Positions 47,477 through 55,718 of a stretch of 64,000 bases of DNA are shown here, one piece after another. Location of the stretch: positions 100,741 through 164,740 of the forward strand of contig CALYAW010000004.1 of assembly GCA_944393685.1 (NCBI GenBank), in the 5' to 3' direction. The stretch is from an uncultured Alphaproteobacteria bacterium. Its GTDB lineage: Bacteria > Pseudomonadota > Alphaproteobacteria > RF32 > CAG-239. The notes under the pieces were generated by a model, which was not told the origin of the DNA, ran no database searches, and saw only the letters and a program-made list of their open reading frames with translations. The translations under genes were made by a program, and so were the position numbers. Position 1 is the stretch's first letter, and every line of letters starts with the position of its first letter.

Positions 47477-47498
47477 CGCGATAGTCGCCTTATTTAAA

Positions 47499-47537
47499 AA
47501 ACAAAAAACCGTTCTTTTTTAGAACGGTTTTTTGTTT
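47499..47537. terminator. Strong bidirectional terminator
   Basis: A 17-bp perfect stem (core AAACCGTTCT / AGAACGGTTT) with a TTTTT loop and A/T-run arms separates rfbB from the convergent gene at 47548. Confidence 0.92.
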
Positions 47538-47547
47538 GTAAAATCAA

Positions 47548-48051
47548 CTACTTCGGATCAATCAAATGCACAATTCCCCCGCCAAACCACATGAGAGCAA
47601 TTATGATCAATATCTTAGTCATAAGAGCAGTCTCTTGGTGGAGAGAAGCATAAATCGCAGTATTGTACTCAACGATTTGATCTTTTGTTAGCGGTTTTCT
47701 GCTCAATTTGAGGACATCGGCATACAACTTGCTCAAACACACTTTTTCTCCGACCGAAATGTTGTCATAGGCAAAAATGTCGCCATTCGAAGCATCATGC
47801 AAAGAAACGTCATATTCTTCGCCATTGATGAAAGCATACTCCTTGTAGATTTGGTAGGCATAATCACCATTCACAACAGGAATAACATCGGAACGAACAG
47901 AATCCAACAAAGCCTCTTGAGCAATAATTTCGCAGATGTTTTTCTGAGAAGAAGGCATGTTTGTTCTTAAAAAAATATCGCCGTATATTGCAGCGAGTAA
48001 AAGGGCAATCGGACAAATCAGACAGACAACCCAACGAATTAAAGTTTTCAT
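47548..48051 (-). CDS. Membrane protein of unknown function
   Basis: A 167-residue protein with an N-terminal TM helix (LIRWVVCLICPIALLLAAIY) and a C-terminal one (ILIIIALMWFGGGIVHLI). The roughly 110 residues between them would lie in the periplasm and hold two Cys (KNICEIIAQEALLD and GEKVCLSKLYADV) that could pair. No family recognised. The ribosome site is weak. It shares its 3' terminator with the rfb operon. Confidence 0.7.
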   Translation of the reverse strand: MKTLIRWVVCLICPIALLLAAIYGDIFLRTNMPSSQKNICEIIAQEALLDSVRSDVIPVVNGDYAYQIYKEYAFINGEEYDVSLHDASNGDIFAYDNISVGEKVCLSKLYADVLKLSRKPLTKDQIVEYNTAIYASLHQETALMTKILIIIALMWFGGGIVHLIDPK

Positions 48052-48133
48052 ACACGTAATATTTAAATTATAAACTAGAATAAGAATGATTTATGAATGC
48101 TTTATAATATAGTTATTTTGAAAAATCAATATA

Positions 48134-48733
48134 TTATTCTTTAATCAGCACTCTTTCTTCAAGCGGCAAAAAAGTTTTTTCGTCGGGAGTTTGTTCAATA
48201 TTTCCAAAAGGCATTTGGGCGATAAGAGACCATTGTTCTGGCAAATTCCACTCTTTTTTAACACTGTCATCAATCAAAGGATTATAATGCTGCAGGCTTG
48301 CTCCAATTCCGTTTTCGGCTAAAGCCGTCCAAACAGAAAATTGCAGCATGGCATTTGACTGTTGAGCCCAAGCCAAAAAGTTATTTTTGTAAAGAGAGTA
48401 CTTTTTTTGCAGATTTTGTACAGTCTCTAAATCTTCAAAATATAAGATAGTTCCATATCCGGCAGCAAAAGAAGCTATTTTTTGTTCAGTCGTAGCAAAT
48501 TTTTCAGCTGGTACTATATTTTTCAAACAATTGAGCGTGATTTGCCACAATTTTTGGTTTTGTTTTCCAAAGAGCAGAACAACACGTGTTGACTGAGAAT
48601 TAAAAGCAGAGGGTGTGTATTTAACAATTTCTTTTATTAATTGGCAGATATAATCTCGTGATACATTAATTTGATTACCAAGATTATAGACAGACCGCCG
48701 TTTTTTGATTAACTCAACAAATTGGGTTTGCAT
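48134..48733 (-). CDS. Nitroreductase-family FMN oxidoreductase
   Basis: A 199-residue cytosolic flavoprotein. FVELIKKRRSVYNLG is the N-terminal FMN-phosphate motif (Arg-Arg-Ser), IVKYTPSAFNSQSTRVVLLF the second FMN contact, and ENGIGASLQHYNPLID the mid-protein signature of the HBN1/YdgI-like group, which reduces nitro compounds or quinones with NAD(P)H. The ATG at 48733 with GGAG 8 bases upstream is chosen over 48760. It is divergent from the MerR-type promoter at 48833, so it may belong to the same stress response. Confidence 0.9.
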   Translation of the reverse strand: MQTQFVELIKKRRSVYNLGNQINVSRDYICQLIKEIVKYTPSAFNSQSTRVVLLFGKQNQKLWQITLNCLKNIVPAEKFATTEQKIASFAAGYGTILYFEDLETVQNLQKKYSLYKNNFLAWAQQSNAMLQFSVWTALAENGIGASLQHYNPLIDDSVKKEWNLPEQWSLIAQMPFGNIEQTPDEKTFLPLEERVLIKE

Positions 48734-48751
48734 ATTAATCAACTCCTTTTT

Positions 48752-48779
48752 TGAATACATAAAAAATATACGCAGTCAA
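48752..48779 (-). promoter_or_regulatory. Candidate promoter of the nitroreductase gene
   Basis: On the minus strand TTGACT and TATTCA are 16 bases apart, ending 18 bases before the ATG. Confidence 0.45.
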
Positions 48780-48832
48780 TATAACAACAGAGTAAGAAAC
48801 AAACAAGCAGATATAAAAAATAAAAAAATATC

Positions 48833-48863
48833 TTGACTTAGAGTTAACTCTAAAGATTATGCT
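48833..48863 (+). promoter_or_regulatory. MerR-type promoter with palindromic operator
   Basis: TTGACT (48833-48838) and TATGCT (48858-48863) are separated by 19 bases, the overlong spacer typical of MerR-activated promoters. The spacer holds most of a 16-bp perfect palindrome, TTAGAGTTAACTCTAA (48838-48853). This resembles operators of the NmlR/AdhR branch, which answer aldehyde or electrophile stress. No MerR gene is in the window. Confidence 0.75.
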
Positions 48864-48899
48864 GTTTATAGATTCGAAATTAAGAAGGAGCTTGAGTAA

Positions 48900-50015
48900 A
48901 TGAGTTGGATGACAGCCACGGCGCTGACAGGATGCACCATAACCGGTTATTTATTTTTTCGCTATACTTGGTGTTTGGCACTAGAGACACCAGTAAAAAT
49001 ACTGTTGTTTTTGTTTTTTATGTTTTTGGGTTGCTTACCGTTGTTAGTGGGATATCATTTTGAAAAATATTTGGGCAATTTTTATACAATGTATCGCTAC
49101 ACGCTTTATTTTTTATTTGTTTTCTGTGTCATTTTATTTACATTGACTCTAATTTCAGATGCTGTATTTGGTGTTATCTGCTATACGACAACCTGGCTGA
49201 GAAACGTAGGTGGTCTGGGTTGTTGGTGGTTTAAATATGGTAATGTTTTGCTTGCATTTCTGTTCTCTGTATATGCGTTGTATGCCGGAACAAAAGTTCC
49301 TGCTATCAAAGAAGTTGTTTTTTCTTCTCCCAAAATTTCAGAAGAAAGAAAAATAGTTGTTTTGAGTGATATTCATATTCATAGAGCTGTTTCTCCATCC
49401 AAGATAGAGGGAATTGTGAACAAAACCAACGCTCTTGATCCTGATGTAATTTTATTAGTAGGAGATACGTTGGATGACACACCGAGCAGAGTACAAGATA
49501 TAACCAAACTCCTTCATAGGTTGCAAGCAAAAGAAGGTGTTTATTTTGTCAGTGGCAACCACGATTTTTATATTGGCTATCAAGAGGCAGTGTCTGAACT
49601 AAAGAAACAAGGCCTTGTTTCTTTAGAAAATAAAGGGGTATCCGTAACGGGGAATATTTATATCGGGGGAGTCTCAGACGTCAGGACATCTTTCCGTCAC
49701 GGTCTCAAAACAGATATCAAAAGAATCTTTGAGAAAGCAAAACCAGAGCAGTACAAAATACTAATGTCTCATACGCCGATAGATTTTGGAGATGAGAACA
49801 ATTTTGATTTGGAAGTGTCTGGGCATACGCATGGAGGACAAATATTTCCGTTTCATATTTTAGCCAAATTATATAATCAATTTCTTTTTGGCAGTTATAG
49901 GTTAAAAAACGGGGCGAAGATATATGTTTCTCGCGGAGCCGGACAATGGGGGCCGCAAATGCGTCTTTTTGCACCATCAGAAATTACACTGATAAAATTA
50001 CAACCGGAGAAATAA
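48900..50015 (+). CDS. Membrane-anchored metallophosphoesterase (YaeI-like)
   Basis: A 371-residue protein. Residues 1-135 hold about four TM helices; residues 145-371 form a calcineurin-like phosphoesterase with all metal motifs: LSDIHIHRAV, LLVGDTLDDT, VSGNHDFYIG, LMSHTPIDFGD and SGHTHGGQIFPFHILAKLYN. The related E. coli YaeI domain hydrolyses phosphodiesters or UDP-lipid-like substrates; the true substrate here is open. ATG at 48900 follows AAGGAG. It lies 37 bases after a MerR-type promoter and one base before the cupin gene, so the pair is probably induced together. Confidence 0.9.
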   Translation: MSWMTATALTGCTITGYLFFRYTWCLALETPVKILLFLFFMFLGCLPLLVGYHFEKYLGNFYTMYRYTLYFLFVFCVILFTLTLISDAVFGVICYTTTWLRNVGGLGCWWFKYGNVLLAFLFSVYALYAGTKVPAIKEVVFSSPKISEERKIVVLSDIHIHRAVSPSKIEGIVNKTNALDPDVILLVGDTLDDTPSRVQDITKLLHRLQAKEGVYFVSGNHDFYIGYQEAVSELKKQGLVSLENKGVSVTGNIYIGGVSDVRTSFRHGLKTDIKRIFEKAKPEQYKILMSHTPIDFGDENNFDLEVSGHTHGGQIFPFHILAKLYNQFLFGSYRLKNGAKIYVSRGAGQWGPQMRLFAPSEITLIKLQPEK

Positions 50016-50016
50016 A

Positions 50017-50481
50017 ATGAAAAAATTTTTTATATTTATGTTTTTAACAATCATTCCATATGTATCGGGAGCACAAGAGATGAAACAAAGTGAAATTGAC
50101 ACAGTTTTTGGTCAAGGAGAAGAAAATCCTTATGGAGAATTTTTTTCGGGACAAACCTATCTTAAGCGATTAAGTGAAAATGATAATATCTGGAATTCAT
50201 CTCTGGCAAATGTGACCTTTGAGCCAGGAGCAAGAACCAATTGGCATAAACATAGCGGAGGACAAATATTACTTGTTATCGGAGGGGAAGGGCGCTACCA
50301 AGAACGCGGCGGAAAGATACGCGTTTTACACAAAGGCGATGTGGTTCGTATTGCACCAGATATTGAGCACTGGCATGGAGCATCACCTAATTCTTGGTTT
50401 ACACATATCTCAGTTGAAACCAATCTTCCTAACAATACGTCAACATGGCTAGAGCCAGTTAATGAGCAAGAATATAAATAA
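50017..50481 (+). CDS. Secreted cupin-domain protein
   Basis: A 154-residue protein with signal peptide (KKFFIFMFLTIIPYVSGAQ) and one cupin barrel: FEPGARTNWHKHSGGQILLV (metal-binding His-x-His) and VVRIAPDIEHWHGASP (third His). This matches the mandelonitrile-lyase-like or stress-cupin group (FSGQTYLKRL near the start, TWLEPVNEQEY at the end). Small cupins of this type often sit with MerR-controlled oxidoreductases. The reaction is unknown. CGGAGAAA precedes its ATG. Confidence 0.88.
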   Translation: MKKFFIFMFLTIIPYVSGAQEMKQSEIDTVFGQGEENPYGEFFSGQTYLKRLSENDNIWNSSLANVTFEPGARTNWHKHSGGQILLVIGGEGRYQERGGKIRVLHKGDVVRIAPDIEHWHGASPNSWFTHISVETNLPNNTSTWLEPVNEQEYK

Positions 50482-50505
50482 ATTATTTTAGAGATTCCAC
50501 ACATA

Positions 50506-50537
50506 AAAAACCTCGTGTCTGTAAACACGAGGTTTTT
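50506..50537. terminator. Bidirectional terminator
   Basis: A 13-bp perfect stem (core ACCTCGTGT / ACACGAGGT) with a 6-base loop and A/T-run arms, between the cupin gene and the 3' end of tRNA-Lys. Confidence 0.92.
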
Positions 50538-50540
50538 AAT

Positions 50541-50616
50541 TGGTGAGCTCGGGCGGGTTCGAACCGCCGACCCTTTGATTAAAAGTCAAATGCTCTACCG
50601 ACTGAGCTACGAGCCC
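50541..50616 (-). tRNA. tRNA-Lys, anticodon UUU
   Basis: A 76-base cloverleaf with encoded CCA: acceptor GGGCTCG / CGAGCTC, D arm TAGCTCAGTCGGTAGAGCA, anticodon stem-loop TTGACTTTTAATCAA, T arm GGCGG-TTCGAAC-CCGCC. Standard class I; it reads AAA and AAG. Confidence 0.97.
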
Positions 50617-50636
50617 GTATCAAAATAACGAGGGTA

Positions 50637-50665
50637 TGTATAGAAGATAAAAAAACGTAAGTCAA
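50637..50665 (-). promoter_or_regulatory. Sigma-70-type promoter of tRNA-Lys
   Basis: On the minus strand TTGACT (50665-50660) and TATACA (50642-50637) are 17 bases apart, about 20 bases before the tRNA 5' end. Confidence 0.7.
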
Positions 50666-50775
50666 CTAAAAAAATAAAAAAAGTTAAAAAAATAAAAAAT
50701 GTAGTGTATTTGTTAATAATTATATGTTAACATTCACCACAAGATTGAACGCTTATTCCTAATAAAGAGGTTGAT

Positions 50776-51099
50776 ATGGATAGCAAATATAATACTTCAG
50801 ACAGTGCAGAAGGCACATATGATATTCTTCAAAATGCAGCCGGTGATATCCTTGTGATGATTAGACAGCGCCGAGGCGGACCGGAGAACCCGCGTTTTGT
50901 ATATGATGGTGGAGAGACGGCATTGCTCTATCGGAGTCGCGAGAGTTCGGTTTTTTTAGGAGGTATCAATGAAGAAGCCAGATCTCCTCTTAAAGCCGCG
51001 GACGAAATTTTGGTAGCAGAAATTGATGGAGATGAGGTGGCTCGAGAATATATTGTTCCCGTTCGCATTGTCCGAGATTTGAAAGTGGTTTTGAGTTGA
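50776..51099 (+). CDS. Small protein of unknown function (107 aa)
   Basis: No family recognised. The protein is soluble, acidic-to-neutral and beta-rich by pattern (AGDILVMIRQRRGGPENPRF, ALLYRSRESSVFLGGI, EYIVPVRIVRDLKVVLS), with no signal or TM helix and no Cys. AGAGG precedes its ATG. A terminator follows, so it is probably a one-gene unit and not part of the nuo-like operon next door, although it fills the position where nuoK would lie in a canonical operon. Confidence 0.65.
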   Translation: MDSKYNTSDSAEGTYDILQNAAGDILVMIRQRRGGPENPRFVYDGGETALLYRSRESSVFLGGINEEARSPLKAADEILVAEIDGDEVAREYIVPVRIVRDLKVVLS

Positions 51100-51130
51100 T
51101 GTTATACACATCAAACACAAGTAATTGCGG

Positions 51131-51158
51131 ATAAGGGCTTTAAAAGCCCTTATTTTTT
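51131..51158 (+). terminator. Rho-independent terminator before the nuoL-like gene
   Basis: Stem ATAAGGGC / GCCCTTAT with a TTTAAAA loop is followed by six T. It overlaps the false TTG start at 51157 of the next frame, supporting the ATG at 51196. Confidence 0.85.
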
Positions 51159-51195
51159 GTTATATTGGCTCAAAAGCAACAAATGGACGGTATGC

Positions 51196-52857
51196 ATGAT
51201 TCTACAATTGTTTCTCGGCCTGGTTTTAATAGCCGTTTTATTTTTTATTATCGGTCAGGAAAAGCGCCGTCGTATCTGGTCAGTTCTTTTATTTGGCGCG
51301 GTATTGGGACTTCTTTATGCATTTTTTGAGCAAATTAATGCAATAGGAATTAACAATGTTATGTATACTTGGATACCGCATCAAACACTCCAAGCAAGTC
51401 TAAGTTTTGTTCCAATCGGACAAATATCATCATGTTTGCGGATAATGAGTCTCTGTTTTGCGGCCTTGATTTATCTTAATATTATATACAAGAAAGAAGA
51501 TTATTCGTTATACATAAACAATTTTATATTATTAAATTTTGCGGCATTGATAGTCTTGTTGTCGGCGCAGGATTTTATCCAGTTGATGGTTGGCAGTTGC
51601 TGCTTTACTATCATTGGTTACTATTTGATCAATGACATTACAGCAAAAATTAAATTTATTTTTTATAATTTTTTGGCTGAGATGAGTTTATTTATGGCTT
51701 TAGCAATAGTTTATGCAAGCATAAATACGACATCTCTTACGGCCTTGTCCCGTTATATAGAAATTGGACATCATAAAGATTTGGTATCCCTTCTGTTAAT
51801 GTGTACGGTTTTTATAAAATGCGGTATGTTTTTATTTCAAAATCAATTTATGGATCTCAAAAGACTAAGTTTAAACCGAGTTGCAACAATAAGTCTTTTT
51901 TCTTCACCATTATCCGGAGTTATCATTTTTTTGCGCATATTGCCATTGATACAAGCCGCAGAGTATATTGAAGCAATTTTTATAATAATAATTTGTATTT
52001 CTGTTGTTTGGTCCATTATCGGAACACTGATAATTGATAATATAAAAGCCAAAACGTTATATCTTAATATGTTGTTTTATGCATTTGTTTTATGGCAAAT
52101 GTGGGGTGGAGGAGCAATATTTTTCGAAAAGCTGATTTATCTATATCCAGCGTTGTTAGCTGTTTATATATCGTTTTTATTTGTCAGTGTATCCGCTTCG
52201 GATGAAATTTGTATTTCGCAAATGGGAGGTTTTTATAAACGTCTGTGGGGAAATTTATTGCTCTCACTTATAGCTATCTTTGTTTTTGTCGGGTGTTTTA
52301 TAAAAAATTTTTCACCCTCATCGGCATGGAGTTTCCTGTTTATCTTTTTAAGTCTTTGCGCTTTTATCTTGCATGGTATGTTTTTAGGAAAGATGCATTC
52401 TGATGAAAGAGTCGAGGCTTTGCTTAAAAATATCGGAATATACTATTGGGTTCCATACATAGCAGCTTTGAGTTGGTATGTATATGAGTTAGGCATATGG
52501 AGTCAAAAAGAAATATGGATAATTTTGGGAAGCTTTATTTTGTTTATGCTGATTGTACCTATTCAAGCATTACTCAAGTTGGCAGCAATTGAAGAAATTC
52601 AAAACGCGGATATTTTACACCGGATTTATATGATTGTATTTATAATGCCGTTACGCTTACTCGGACGAGTTTTGTGGTTAGCCATTGATTTTGTTGTGAT
52701 TGAACGCAGTATCATAGGCTCAATATCGCATTCGACAGCATTCGTGGTACAAGGCCTGCAAAAGATACAAGGCATATCATGGAGCAATTATTTGCTAATG
52801 CTTCTGATTGGAGTGATGATTATTTTATTAAACTTGGGGTGGTATATCTATGGATAG
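51196..52857 (+). CDS. Divergent NuoL-like membrane subunit (complex I / Mrp antiporter family)
   Basis: A 553-residue protein with about 14 TM helices. Its C-terminus (RVLWLAIDFVVIERSIIGSI, then the GLQKIQGISWSNYLL stretch) is clearly NuoL-like, but conserved channel motifs are lost. The usual GWE of the proton site reads GSCCFTIIGYY near residue 134, and the region that aligns with WLPDAM-PTPVSALIHAAT is replaced without a change in length; Lys208 (FIKCGM) seems retained. Canonical NuoL is 610-680 residues. The ATG at 51196 is chosen. nuoK is not upstream. It overlaps the nuoM-like gene by 8 bases. The frame is intact, so probably functional in some altered role. Confidence 0.8.
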   Translation: MILQLFLGLVLIAVLFFIIGQEKRRRIWSVLLFGAVLGLLYAFFEQINAIGINNVMYTWIPHQTLQASLSFVPIGQISSCLRIMSLCFAALIYLNIIYKKEDYSLYINNFILLNFAALIVLLSAQDFIQLMVGSCCFTIIGYYLINDITAKIKFIFYNFLAEMSLFMALAIVYASINTTSLTALSRYIEIGHHKDLVSLLLMCTVFIKCGMFLFQNQFMDLKRLSLNRVATISLFSSPLSGVIIFLRILPLIQAAEYIEAIFIIIICISVVWSIIGTLIIDNIKAKTLYLNMLFYAFVLWQMWGGGAIFFEKLIYLYPALLAVYISFLFVSVSASDEICISQMGGFYKRLWGNLLLSLIAIFVFVGCFIKNFSPSSAWSFLFIFLSLCAFILHGMFLGKMHSDERVEALLKNIGIYYWVPYIAALSWYVYELGIWSQKEIWIILGSFILFMLIVPIQALLKLAAIEEIQNADILHRIYMIVFIMPLRLLGRVLWLAIDFVVIERSIIGSISHSTAFVVQGLQKIQGISWSNYLLMLLIGVMIILLNLGWYIYG

Positions 52858-54283
52858 TCCGTTTGCCTTATTGTCACTAATTGTAGTCATTCCTTTTTTA
52901 GGAATGTTGTTTGTTTTAAGTTCTAAAGACAATGAAGATGGTGTTGTAGGGCGTAATGCCTTACATGTTAGCATTTTTACTATCATTTGTAATATTATTT
53001 TAATATGGCGAATATTTATGATTCTTAACGAAAAATCATCGTCATTACAACTTATTGAAAAATATAATTGGCTTAATATTCCCAATATTGATATTATGTT
53101 TGGTGTTGACGTCTTTTCATTGTTGTTGATTTTAAGCGTTCATTTGGCAATTTTAATAGGTTTATTTGGTGCTTCGTCCAATACTTTCAGACAAAAATCT
53201 CTAATGGTTTTCACGTTACTTTTTTTAAGTACAATTACAGGCTTTTTAGTATCGGCAGACATTTTCTCATTTTATATTTTTTTCGAAGCAATGTTATTAC
53301 CCTTGTTTATGATTATAGGAATGTTTGGCGAGGTAAAAAAACAAGGGCTGATAAATCGTTTCTTTTTATATAATTTCATAGGTGCGATAGTATTATTTAG
53401 TGCAACGATGCTCATATTTGAACAGAGTGGCAGTGTTTTATTGTCTGAAGTAAGCAAAATAGAATTTCCGGCGCCTCTAAAATATTATATATGGGGTGCA
53501 ATCGGCCTGTCTTTTGTTTCGCGGATACCGATATGGCCATTTCATTATTGGATATCTTCCATTAATTCCGGCATTAGAAATCCATTGGCTTTTATAATTA
53601 CGGCGTTGTTACCGCTAACGGCGATTTATGGTTTTATTCGGCTTTTGCCTCAAGATATTTCATCAGAAATTGGCAGTTATATAATTTATGGAGAGATAAT
53701 TGCTGTTGTCACCATGTTGTTTATTTCGCTTATCGGTTTTATTAATCGCGATTATCAATACAAAATATTTGCCTATGTGACGGTTTATTATATTTTGTAC
53801 TTGCTCGGAGTCTTTATAAACGATGTCTTGGTGATGAGTAATATAGGGTATTCTTTGTTTTGCTTTTTGATTATCATGGCTTCTTTGGAAGTCGTATCAA
53901 GCTACATCTATCACAAAGAACAAGAGATGCAAAGCCTTTCGAATGGTTTTCTGTGTCGAGTAAAGCGATTATCTTTTATATATTCATTTTTAACAATAGC
54001 GGCCATAGGCATGCCAGTTTCGGCAGTTTTTATTAATAATTTTTTGATTCTGTCAAGGCTACTTGGTTTCAATGTAAAAATGGGAGTTTTGTTGGTGCTC
54101 TCACTAGCTTTTGTCGGGATTACGTTACTTCAGGAATTATTGCGTCTCAAACAAGACCATAAGGAGTGTCGTCTCGGTAAAAACGATGATATATCCAAAC
54201 CCTTTTTTGCTTTTATGTTATTTATCATTTTTATTTTATTGATGTCTTTTGTCAAACCGCTATGGTTTGTGGCATCAGCCTGA
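52850..54283 (+). CDS. Divergent NuoM-like membrane subunit
   Basis: A 477-residue, roughly 14-helix protein. FYIFFEAMLLPLFMIIGMFG keeps the proton-site Glu (Glu146), and GVDVFSLLLILSVHLAILIG and RIPIWPFHYW follow NuoM. By ungapped alignment from memory with E. coli NuoM, the TM7 Lys (K-x-P) is Arg225, the conserved His of DAH is Asn, and the TM8 Lys of LLK is Leu256. These residues carry protons in complex I, so activity may be lost or changed. It starts within the end of the nuoL-like gene; the nuoN-like gene follows 10 bases on. Confidence 0.85.
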   Translation: MDSPFALLSLIVVIPFLGMLFVLSSKDNEDGVVGRNALHVSIFTIICNIILIWRIFMILNEKSSSLQLIEKYNWLNIPNIDIMFGVDVFSLLLILSVHLAILIGLFGASSNTFRQKSLMVFTLLFLSTITGFLVSADIFSFYIFFEAMLLPLFMIIGMFGEVKKQGLINRFFLYNFIGAIVLFSATMLIFEQSGSVLLSEVSKIEFPAPLKYYIWGAIGLSFVSRIPIWPFHYWISSINSGIRNPLAFIITALLPLTAIYGFIRLLPQDISSEIGSYIIYGEIIAVVTMLFISLIGFINRDYQYKIFAYVTVYYILYLLGVFINDVLVMSNIGYSLFCFLIIMASLEVVSSYIYHKEQEMQSLSNGFLCRVKRLSFIYSFLTIAAIGMPVSAVFINNFLILSRLLGFNVKMGVLLVLSLAFVGITLLQELLRLKQDHKECRLGKNDDISKPFFAFMLFIIFILLMSFVKPLWFVASA

Positions 54284-54293
54284 AAGGAATAAG

Positions 54294-55718
54294 ATGTTGC
54301 AGAATTGGTTCTTAATGTCTCCGGAGATATCTTTGCTGTTATATATACCGATAGCTTTTCTGATAAACAAGTTCAGAGAAGAAAAAACAGCCAAAACATT
54401 TTTTACCGTAAGTAAGATATTTGTGCTATTTACACTTATAACAACAATAGTTTTTTATAATCAAAGCCCGCTTTTGCCGTGGATAAAAAACACATCATAT
54501 TCGACACTATTTAAGACTTTAATTTATATAGTATCTTTAGCGTGGTTTTACCTTTCATCCAAGTGGTTTTTAAATAAAAATAGATCTTCATATAAATTTT
54601 ATTCTCTTAGTTTATGGATGCTATTTTTATTTAGCCTATTGATATCATCCAGACATCTTTTTGTTGTGGTTGTGGTAGTTCCGCTTCTTTGTTTGACGGC
54701 ACGCGGTTTTATCCAGTTACACTGGGATGAAGAAAAAGTTAGAACAATCGGCAAAATGTATGGTTATAGTGCAATAATATTTTGTCTGTGTCTTTGGTCT
54801 GGGGCGGCAATACTATACTGGAGAATAGGAGATTTGGATTATGTTATTCTGCAACAAGCCTTTAACACATCAGGAAAAGAGGATATTTATGCTTTGTTTG
54901 GAGCATGTTTGGTTTTAGCCTCAGTTTTATTTATGATGGCAGCGGCTCCTTTTCATGGGTGGTTTGTGGGAATTATCAGTTGTGCAACTTTGCCGGTTTG
55001 CGGAATATTTACGTTGATGGCACCTGTTGCTTATCTTTTTTGCTTGATTGCACTGATTGCCAAGGCTTTTTTGGGGCTAGCTCCGTTATTTCACGGAATT
55101 CTGCTTAGTTTTGCGATAGTTTCTTTATTTATAGGAGCGTTTTCAGCTATTTCACAATCAAATATTCGCCGTTTATTTGCATTTTCGGGAGTATATAATA
55201 CAGGATTTTTGCTATTTGGGTTGATTAATTTCAACAATAACTCAATTATGAGTGTTTTTTCCTATGAATTGATTTATATACTGGCGATGCTTGGTATTTA
55301 TACTGTTTTTTTAGGCTTAAAAAGCAAGGGAGAATATTTAAGTGAAATAGATGAAATCCAAGCTCTGTCGCATGGGAAACCATATCTTTGTGCCGCTTTT
55401 CTGGTTTTTATGTTTTCATTGGTCGGTGTTCCTCCGATGTTAGGTTTTTTAGGACGCCTTGCTATTGTTGATACATTGGTGGCATCATCACAGTGGGTGG
55501 CATTTGGAATTTTACTCATATCAGTTTTATTTATGGCTAATGCGTTTTTAAATATTATACGTACAATTTATTTTGATACATCAAAAAATACGTTTGACCG
55601 CACAGATAAAGCTATTTATATCAGTTTGTTTATCAATTTGGTGCTGGTCATTATTTCAATATTAAATCCAGCTTATGTTTTGCTGGGGGCAGAAACTGTA
55701 CTCAAAGGAGTTTTCTAA
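54294..55718 (+). CDS. Divergent NuoN-like membrane subunit
   Basis: A 474-residue polytopic protein. SAISQSNIRRLFAFSGVYNT and FSLVGVPPMLGFLGR match NuoN late motifs. The proton-channel positions differ: the family F-K-x-x-x-x-P-F-H is FMMAAAPFH (Lys to Met214), the early Glu falls in a poly-Val stretch near residue 128, the TM8 Lys is Pro or Ala near 244, and G-F-x-G-K is GFLGR. ATG at 54294 with AAAGGA is chosen over an in-frame start at 54249. The stop abuts birA, the ancestral operon order. Confidence 0.8.
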   Translation: MLQNWFLMSPEISLLLYIPIAFLINKFREEKTAKTFFTVSKIFVLFTLITTIVFYNQSPLLPWIKNTSYSTLFKTLIYIVSLAWFYLSSKWFLNKNRSSYKFYSLSLWMLFLFSLLISSRHLFVVVVVVPLLCLTARGFIQLHWDEEKVRTIGKMYGYSAIIFCLCLWSGAAILYWRIGDLDYVILQQAFNTSGKEDIYALFGACLVLASVLFMMAAAPFHGWFVGIISCATLPVCGIFTLMAPVAYLFCLIALIAKAFLGLAPLFHGILLSFAIVSLFIGAFSAISQSNIRRLFAFSGVYNTGFLLFGLINFNNNSIMSVFSYELIYILAMLGIYTVFLGLKSKGEYLSEIDEIQALSHGKPYLCAAFLVFMFSLVGVPPMLGFLGRLAIVDTLVASSQWVAFGILLISVLFMANAFLNIIRTIYFDTSKNTFDRTDKAIYISLFINLVLVIISILNPAYVLLGAETVLKGVF

